Below are positions 44,103 to 48,854 of a stretch of 48,854 nt of DNA, in pieces; the first letter of the stretch is position 1; the number at the start of each line of letters is the position of its first letter. Source of the stretch: Clostridia bacterium. Lineage in GTDB: Bacteria; Bacillota; Clostridia; Christensenellales; Christensenellaceae. Under the pieces are notes generated by a model. It saw nothing but the letters and a program-made list of their open reading frames with translations. It was not told where the DNA came from and made no database searches. Location of the stretch: NCBI GenBank assembly GCA_014805015.1, contig JAAUYQ010000085.1:1-48854 (forward strand), in the 5' to 3' direction. The position numbers were made by a program, and so were the translations under genes.

Positions 44103-44148
44103 TGTCAAAAAAAGATTAAGCCCGCAACCTGCATGGTTACGGGCTTAT
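44103..44148 (-). terminator. Intrinsic terminator of the tRNA operon
   Basis: On the minus strand a 13-bp stem (TAAGCCCGTAACC with GGTTGCGGGCTTA, one G-T pair) with loop ATGCA is followed by a run of seven Ts. It lies five bases after tRNA-Lys. Confidence 0.9.
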
Positions 44149-44152
44149 TGTT

Positions 44153-44229
44153 TGGTGGACCACCAGGGACTCGAACCCTGGACACCCTGATTAAGAGTCA
44201 GGTGCTCTAGCCAACTGAGCTAGTGGTCC
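44153..44229 (-). tRNA. tRNA-Lys (anticodon CTT)
   Basis: 77 bases with encoded CCA. Acceptor GGACCAC pairs with GTGGTCC. The anticodon loop CTCTTAA gives CTT; the T-loop is TTCGAGT. Last gene of the five-tRNA operon. Confidence 0.96.
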
Positions 44230-44232
44230 ATA

Positions 44233-44306
44233 TGGAGCGGGTGATGGGAATCGAACCCACGTAGCCAGCTTGGAAGGCTGGAACTCTACCATTGAGTTAC
44301 ACCCGC
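44233..44306 (-). tRNA. tRNA-Gly (anticodon TCC)
   Basis: 74 bases with CCA. Acceptor GCGGGTG; the anticodon loop CTTCCAA gives TCC. The D-arm reads TAACTCAATGGTAGAGT, slightly unlike its two Gly neighbours. T-loop TTCGATT. Confidence 0.96.
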
Positions 44307-44401
44307 ATTAACATTAAGCGGTGCCTTTCCTGCTTACGCAGGGTCTATTCCTGCAGCAGAACTGTCCTCAGCCTGCGCTAAGTCCCACTCTAATGCAGTT
44401 A

Positions 44402-44475
44402 TGGAGCGGGTGATGGGAATCGAACCCACGTAACTGGCTTGGGAAGCCAGCGCTCTACCATTGAGCTACACCCGC
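44402..44475 (-). tRNA. tRNA-Gly (anticodon CCC)
   Basis: 74 bases with CCA. Acceptor GCGGGTG; the anticodon loop TTCCCAA gives CCC. The acceptor and T-arms are nearly identical to the TCC gene, suggesting recent duplication. About 95 bases of spacer separate the two. Confidence 0.96.
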
Positions 44476-44527
44476 ATGCATAAGAAGAGGCCGGTCCGGT
44501 CAATTGACCGGACCATCTTCTCTGTCA

Positions 44528-44602
44528 TGGAGCGGAAGACGAGATTCGAACTCGCGACATTCGCCTTGGCAAGGCGACGCTCTACCACTGAGCCACTCCC
44601 GC
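44528..44602 (-). tRNA. tRNA-Gly (anticodon GCC)
   Basis: 75 bases with CCA. Acceptor GCGGGAG; the anticodon loop TTGCCAA gives GCC. Together with the TCC and CCC genes it lets the cluster read all glycine codons. Confidence 0.96.
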
Positions 44603-44613
44603 GTATGCATGTT

Positions 44614-44695
44614 TGGTGCGGGCGAAAGGACTTGAACCTTCACACCGAAGTACTAGATCCTAAGTCTAGCGCGTCTACCATTCCGCCACGCCCGC
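44614..44695 (-). tRNA. tRNA-Leu (anticodon TAG)
   Basis: 82 bases with CCA, class II with a short variable arm. Acceptor GCGGGCG pairs with CGCCCGC; the anticodon loop CTTAGGA gives TAG. First gene of the tRNA operon, about 20 bases after the -10 box. Confidence 0.95.
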
Positions 44696-44716
44696 CCGGT
44701 TCGTGCGACATGAATT

Positions 44717-44745
44717 ATTATACGGAGCGGTTCCGAGGCTGTCAA
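44717..44745 (-). promoter_or_regulatory. Consensus sigma-A promoter of the tRNA operon
   Basis: On the minus strand TTGACA (44740-44745) and TATAAT (44717-44722), both perfect, are separated by 17 bases. The MITE copy 2 end lies 16 bases upstream of the -35 box. Confidence 0.92.
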
Positions 44746-44761
44746 GCAGTTTGTGGAAGAC

Positions 44762-44953
44762 GGCCGAGTCAAGATACCGTGGAGTGATCTAGCCATTCCA
44801 AGATAGCGCAATTGATTGTGCCGTCGTAAAGCCGACACCCATAGATCGCGTCCCTCATGTGGACCAAGCCGATCGTGTTGGAGGCCTGGAACGAGCGGAG
44901 CCGGTATGTCAAGCATTATTTGCCTTGCGATCCCACTGTATCTTTACTCCGTC
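44762..44953. mobile_element. MITE copy 2 (192 bp)
   Basis: Same element and orientation as 24168-24360, about 94% identical with one short indel near the left end. Flanked by a perfect 9-bp direct repeat GTGGAAGAC (44753-44761 and 44954-44962), different from that of copy 1, so the insertions are independent. The inverted-repeat ends are conserved. The sequence from its end to the IS (44963-45183) contains nothing I recognise. Confidence 0.87.
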
Positions 44954-45183
44954 GTGGAAGACAAATCGGGGCTCTCGCAGAGCAAAATATGCTTTACCGA
45001 ATTTGTTTGCTTGATTTGCGCGACCGCTGATTCTCGATACCATGAGCAGCGGGAACATCCACACGCGCTCTGCTTAACGCTGCCCCCGCTCTCTGGTTCG
45101 GCCCCGAGAGAGCTGCCAGCTCCAGCCGCTTAGCGCTGATCTTCCGCTGCGACCGGCCCTCCGCTCTCTGGTCAGCTTTGCAG

Positions 45184-45213
45184 CCTAAATTCCGGGCCAA
45201 AATTATACACAGG
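45184..45213 (+). repeat. IS left terminal inverted repeat
   Basis: 30 bases starting CCTAAATTCCGG and ending TTATACACAGG, matching the right end apart from a central mismatch block. Confidence 0.8.
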
Positions 45214-46785
45214 GCGGAAAAATGATCCCGAATACCGACAGGGCGGAAAAATGATCCCGAATACCGCCAGAAGTTCCCGCTGTGTCTTGGTCAGTGCGGT
45301 ATATAAGGCCTTGCGTTTTCCTGGTAGCGTAATAACTCGAATAGAGTCGAGAGATTTCGTCGCTTCTCTGGTAGTTTTGCCTGGCATCCACTTGGCTTCC
45401 AGGAGAGCCGACCGGAAATAGGTCTGAAGAATGAGCGCAATGAACTGCACAAAGATTCGGCCGCTGGCGCGAGTATCTGTGTGGACTCGGAGACGCTTCA
45501 TGTCCATCTCGTTTTTCAAATCGTCAAAAGCTTTCTCCACACGGTCTCTGATACGGTACACCGTAAGAGTCTCTGCGGCACTTTTCAGATCATTGGTGCC
45601 AAGACAGAACCAGCCGGCACGATTTTGCTCGAATTCCTCAATGGCTTTATCGTTGTAGCTGACCCGTCGGCCACGTTTAGGCGTTTCCTTTACGGAGAAG
45701 TACCGGGCGTATCCAGATATAGCGCCCAGATCTGCCGCCCCCGACTCCAGCTCTGAACGATAATGCTGCAGACGCATGCGGAATGATCGAAGCGTGTCTT
45801 CTGCTTCAGCGGAGTTAAAGTAAATATGCAGATAGAATCTGTGGCCGTTCCACTTCTGGGACTCGGTTGCTGCATAGACCTGATCGTTTCCGACTGTCAG
45901 CAGATTACGCACATTGCGGATGGTATTCCGGTGCGTTTCCACTGCCTCACAGGCTCGGTTCACAGAAAAGGGTACTCCGATAACAAATCGACTATGTGTA
46001 TCATAGAATTTATCTATATTGTCTGCTGAGTAGAATCCCTTGTGTGAATCCGCCGGAGCTGCAGAAGTCCGAACGCATCTACTGTGTCGCGCAGAGAGAC
46101 GACGTCAGTCAGACTGCCAGGCAGAACACGATAGAAAATCGGACAGCCGCTGTTGGCCCCCCAGCACCATCAGCAGATTGACCTGCGGCAAATCCTTCTC
46201 CTTGTCGCGGTTATAGCCAAACTCTACCATGTTGCGTGCCCTGCTGTAGGAAGAAATTGAAGTGACGTCCATCGCATAGTACGTGTCCTGGATGCAGACT
46301 GCGTTCCAGGCTCGGAAGAATTCAAGCTGTCTGCCGGCATCAATCCGATCGAGCAGCTCACTTACAGCCTGGCTTGTAAGTACCCGCCCATATGGACTGG
46401 TATGATCAGCAGTCCAGTAAGCCACATAGGAGAGCGCTCTGCCACTGCAGACAAGAAAATACGCACACGTCAGAATTGCTGCCCAGTCCTCAGGGAAGAC
46501 AGACTGCAGAGACTCCAATAGTCCTAGCTGCCTGGCACAATGATCAAGTACAAGCGTGTTGCCGCAGCTCATGTCTGTACACCCCTCGTAGTCAGCCTGT
46601 TGGCCTCGCTGTCTTGTTGCATCGCCCTTTTTCCGGTTGGGTACGATCTCCCCTGTCTCCGGATCCTCATGCCCGATGCAGGTACGGATGTGTTTCGTTT
46701 TCTTTTCTTCTTTGTCCCAGTAGGAGCGGTTCTCGTATACGTAAACTCGACCATTACGAGCTTTGCATCGAACATAAGATGCCAT
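45203..46785 (-). pseudogene. IS1634-family transposase, two frameshifts
   Basis: The N-terminal part (46105-46785) starts MASYVRCKARNGRVYVYENR and carries CIGHEDPETGEIVPNRKK and TYYAMDVTSISSYSR (first catalytic Asp). A shift near 46135, in a run of Ts, leads to FYRVLPGSLTDVVSLRDTV. A second shift near 46055 leads to HKGFYSADNIDKFYD (second Asp block nearby), and the C-terminal part has RIRDRVEKAFDDLKNEMDM with the catalytic Glu. All parts of a ~560-residue DDE transposase are present, but not in one frame, so it is inactive. Confidence 0.85.
45210..45267. repeat. 29-bp tandem duplication at the transposase 3' end
   Basis: Two copies (45210-45238 and 45239-45267) identical except for the last base. 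The unit is not a multiple of three, so it shifts the transposase past its normal end (FGIIFPPCV-stop) and out through the inverted repeat. Confidence 0.9.
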
Positions 46786-46893
46786 CGATTCCACCTGTGT
46801 ATAAATATAGTCTACTTTAATCGAAATTATACACATGAAATCAATGATTCAACAAGAACATTTTGCCTAAACTCAGCTAAAAAATCGGGGGTA

Positions 46894-46922
46894 CCTGTGT
46901 ATAAATCCAGCCGGAGTTTAGG
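46894..46922 (-). repeat. IS right terminal inverted repeat
   Basis: 29 bases; on the minus strand starts CCTAAACTCCGG and ends TTATACACAGG. An extra CTGTGTATAAATATAG-type sequence lies inside at about 46796-46811. Confidence 0.8.
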
Positions 46923-47275
46923 TTTTCCTTCAGCTGGATACTGTCACCCAGGGAAGTGGTGCGAATGCGTCCATCGAGGCTGCTTGCCACGGCCCTGGAG
47001 ATATAGATCGTCCCGGCTGGTGCATTGGCCTCGAGCCTGGCCGCCGTATTGACCGCGTCGCCGATGGCGGTATAGTCCATGCGCCGCGGCGAGCCAATGT
47101 TGCCGCTGGCTGCGTTCCCCACATGCACCCCGATACCAAAAGAAACGGAGTGCCCGAAACGCTCTACCAGATCAGCCGCCAGTGCTTTAGAGCCCTGGGC
47201 CATATCCATCGCGGCCTGCACGGCACGCATGATGTAGTCTTCTGGGCACGAACGCGCCCCAGAGCTGCGGGGCAT
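46923..47275 (-). pseudogene. Class III adenylate/guanylate cyclase remnant
   Basis: C-terminal part of a class III nucleotide cyclase: VERFGHSVSFGIGVHVGNAA, NIGSPRRMDYTAIGDAVNTA (metal- and transition-state-site region) and LEANAPAGTIYIS. The reading is cut by the IS right end after SLGDSIQLKE. Upstream, the expected block before EDYIM (LWGAFVP) is in another frame, one base off, and nothing further upstream is found. It is therefore a 5'- and 3'-truncated relic; its 3' end is not seen beyond the left end of the IS. Confidence 0.75.
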
Positions 47276-47392
47276 TGCTGATCTCCTGCTTCGAATTTCC
47301 CCAGAGAATAGAGCGCGGAAAAAAGCAGCTACCTAAGACAAAAGTCACAGATAACTGCCTTTAAGTACCTACGCAAGTATTTATACTAGTCT

Positions 47393-47686
47393 CTACTCAT
47401 TAGCGATTTTGTGCAGAAAAACTCTCAACTCATCTACCCAAGCTTCATCTGGAAGATCGGGATTACGCAAGCGCTGATATTCTGTTTTGTGTGTCGAAGG
47501 CCATGTCTCAAAGAATTTATCACAGTCGTGCACAAAGTTACGAAATTGACTAGAGGTCTTCTTAAGGACTACATCTTCTTGCTCGTTTTCTTCAAAGTTT
47601 AAATTTGCAATTTTTATGGAATTTAATGCTTCGTCTATGTCCTCTATTTGCTCCATTAGGTTTTTAAGATATTGTTCTTTATTCAT
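47393..47686 (-). CDS. Small AT-rich hypothetical protein
   Basis: 97 residues, no family recognised. It is acidic, mostly helical in appearance (MNKEQYLKNLMEQIEDIDEA, then KTSSQFRNFVHDCDKFFETW). ATG at 47686 has AGGAG six bases upstream. Base composition is clearly richer in A and T than the core genome, which with the flanking mobile-element relics suggests recent horizontal arrival. It could be a small regulatory, immunity or antitoxin-type protein, but nothing in it shows this. Confidence 0.6.
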   Translation of the reverse strand: MNKEQYLKNLMEQIEDIDEALNSIKIANLNFEENEQEDVVLKKTSSQFRNFVHDCDKFFETWPSTHKTEYQRLRNPDLPDEAWVDELRVFLHKIANE

Positions 47687-47769
47687 TTTCGTCTCCTATA
47701 TAGTGCTTGCGCAGGCGAGTATCTTATATCATACCCTGAAAGCTGTCGGCTGTAAACGATACAGTTCAG

Positions 47770-48235
47770 CTATGCCTGAGGGCATAGTTGTCCCTTGGAC
47801 AAAAAGACGTCTTTTGGACTCTGAACAATCCTTCGAATTGTTTGCAGGATCGGCATGCCGCCTCGTTTGCAAGACCCAACTATGCTCATAACGTTGCAGA
47901 TTATGTCGAGGCCCTTTGTCCTGCGGAATCCACCGCAGGACTTATTCTTGCCCTTTACACCCTGCAGATCCCGTTCACTCATGTTGTTGTCGAATGCAAC
48001 AGCCGGGTCGGTCATAAACAGCAGATGCGCAGCGTCATACTTTTGCATGCAGACGCTTGAGCAAGGCACGCTCCTGATTAGCTGCGTACAAAAACTTCGT
48101 CTGTTTGTTCTGCCTGAGACCAAGTTTAATGATCGGGTGGTACCGCTTCTCGTAATCAGTCCTCTTCGCTGCATCCGGTATCATGCCGCCCGCCGCTTTT
48201 TCCTCGTCATGAATTTCCAAAAGCAGTTCTGTCAT
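47770..48235 (-). pseudogene. IS66-family transposase remnant (C-terminal)
   Basis: The part nearest the C-terminus reads MTDPAVAFDNNMSERDLQG and NKSCGGFRRTKGLDIICNV, the IS66 TnpC signature (FDNNxSERDLR, CFRS). The piece before it (48035-48235: MTELLLEIHDEEKAAGG ... LLKRLHAKV) is in another frame, so at least one frameshift lies near 48040. The N-terminal two thirds are missing. Confidence 0.8.
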
Positions 48236-48310
48236 CCCAAAAGTTGGATAAAGGACACTTAAAACGACCGCATGGTAAGTATTTTTTGCTTAACTGACGT
48301 ACTGGAGGTC

Positions 48311-48356
48311 TTGATTTCTATTGTGTGTCTATTATATTATGGACACACAATATAAT
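48311..48356 (+). promoter_or_regulatory. Promoter with overlapping palindrome before the edge transposase
   Basis: TTGATT (48311-48316) and a TATTAT near 48335 are about 18 bases apart. A perfect 10-bp inverted repeat ATTGTGTGTC/GACACACAAT (48320-48329 and 48342-48351) spans the spacer and -10 box and could be an operator or an mRNA hairpin limiting transposase synthesis. Confidence 0.45.
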
Positions 48357-48368
48357 CGGAGATTTACC

Positions 48369-48854
48369 ATGCCGTCCAAGCCGTCCGGAGAAATCAAAAC
48401 GTATACCGTAGAAAAGAAGCTGAGCAACGGAGACGTCTACGTCTACGAGCGGCAGGTCCAGTATGATCCGCTCACAAAGCGCAACCAGCAGATCGGCTCG
48501 AAACTGCTTGGCAAAAAAGTACAGGGCCAGGGTGAGATTGTTCCGACCAGACCGAAGCGCAGATCAGGTTCCACCAGCTCAGTAACGGCCAAAAGGCGTC
48601 GATTGGGCATGATGGAGATCCTGGATCACGTCGGGAAAGCTTCAGGAATCGACGCACTGCTGTACGCGAACACTGACAGAGGGACGGCTCAGAAGATCAT
48701 TTCACTGGCCCAATACCTTGTCGCGACTGAGGGGAGACCGCTGCCATCGGTCGTTACATTTCAGTACACGCATCCACTGCCCTATGAAGAGGGACTGTCA
48801 GAAGACATCTACCACGATCTGTTTGCTCAGGTCGGTCGGGATGCCTCGCTGGAA
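48369..48854 (+). CDS. IS1634-like transposase, N-terminal part, cut by window edge
   Basis: 162 codons open to the last base. It begins MPSKPSGEIKTYTVEKKLSN and continues GDVYVYERQVQYDPLTKRN, GSKLLGKKVQGQGEIVPTRP, and a helical part with IISLAQYLVATEGRPLPSV. The NG-VYVYE and GEIVP-TR blocks are shared with the decayed transposase at 45203-46785, but the rest differs, so it belongs to another subgroup. ATG at 48369 has CGGAG seven bases upstream. Whether it is intact cannot be seen. Confidence 0.75.
   Translation, partial: MPSKPSGEIKTYTVEKKLSNGDVYVYERQVQYDPLTKRNQQIGSKLLGKKVQGQGEIVPTRPKRRSGSTSSVTAKRRRLGMMEILDHVGKASGIDALLYANTDRGTAQKIISLAQYLVATEGRPLPSVVTFQYTHPLPYEEGLSEDIYHDLFAQVGRDASLE

Larger units (their letters stand above)
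45184..46922. mobile_element. IS1634-type insertion sequence, degenerate
   Basis: About 1.74 kb, bounded by inverted repeats CCTAAATTCCGG...TTATACACAGG (45184-45213) and its imperfect match (46894-46922); both end in CCTAAA and share TTATACACAGG. It holds one transposase gene read on the minus strand, with two frameshifts. The flanks TTTGCAG and TTTTCCT show no target duplication, so one end may have been rearranged. The right end cuts a cyclase gene. Confidence 0.85.

Noticed and set aside
44994..45200. Basic 68-codon frame left of the IS, as the missing cyclase end
   Set aside because: It shows no cyclase C-terminal features and its reading crosses the inverted repeat.

Overview
The window is a chromosomal segment of a high-GC, low-redundancy Bacillota (Firmicutes) genome, most likely a Clostridia-type anaerobe. 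The evidence is a Gram-positive PolC-type replicative polymerase, the IreB-RuvX-DUF1292 gene set, HemZ, a YARHD-domain lipoprotein, a 2x[4Fe-4S] aldo/keto reductase, Shine-Dalgarno sites of the AGGAGG type, TTGACA/TATAAT promoters, and gene orders (secDF-recJ-apt-relA-dtd-hemZ-hisS-aspS and rpsB-tsf-pyrH-frr-uppS-cdsA-dxr-rseP-ispG-polC) that are classical in Clostridia. The species cannot be named from the sequence.

Layout. (1) 1-1851, plus strand: the 3' part of a family 31 glycoside hydrolase running in from the left edge. (2) 1910-4222, minus strand: a small membrane protein, a decayed membrane-protein gene, and a YARHD lipoprotein whose signal peptide is out of frame by exactly one CTGT unit. 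(3) 4329-24058, minus strand: a long, tightly packed housekeeping operon, read from right to left as secD, secF, recJ, apt, relA, dtd, a metallo-hydrolase, hemZ, hisS, aspS, rseC-like, smc, gyrI-like, ftsY and an RNA methyltransferase. A consensus sigma-A promoter lies just upstream of secD. (4) 24168-24360: a 193-bp miniature transposable element (MITE) with terminal inverted repeats and a 9-bp target duplication. (5) 24608-25735, plus strand: an iron-sulfur aldo/keto reductase. (6) 25817-38761, minus strand: the translation, isoprenoid, phospholipid and replication operon from rpsB to polC. Its PolC carries an exonuclease domain that has lost key catalytic residues. (7) 39020-42073, minus strand: pgeF, nifS, ireB, ruvX and a DUF1292 gene. 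(8) 42262-48854: an accessory region with an MNT-HEPN pair whose HEPN gene has an in-frame stop, an orphan protein, five tRNA genes (Leu, three Gly isoacceptors, Lys) behind a consensus promoter, a second MITE copy, a decayed IS1634-type element, a cyclase remnant, an AT-rich small gene, an IS66 remnant and the start of a second IS1634-like transposase at the right edge.

How the genes work together. The secDF operon combines protein export (SecDF, FtsY), stringent response and purine salvage (RelA, Apt), tRNA charging and quality control (HisRS, AspRS, Dtd), and chromosome maintenance (SMC, RecJ). The rpsB operon joins translation factors (S2, EF-Ts, RRF), UMP kinase, undecaprenyl and phospholipid precursors (UppS, CdsA), the MEP pathway (Dxr, IspG), the site-2 protease RseP and PolC.

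The most striking observation is the MITE. Its two copies are about 94% identical and have independent target duplications. Both sit in the same orientation with exactly 16 bases between the element end and the -35 box of a strong sigma-A promoter (secD operon and tRNA operon), which hints at promoter-directed insertion. Other points worth checking are the apparently dead PolC proofreading domain, the possible CTGT slippage switch in the lipoprotein, and the nonsense-mutated HEPN toxin.
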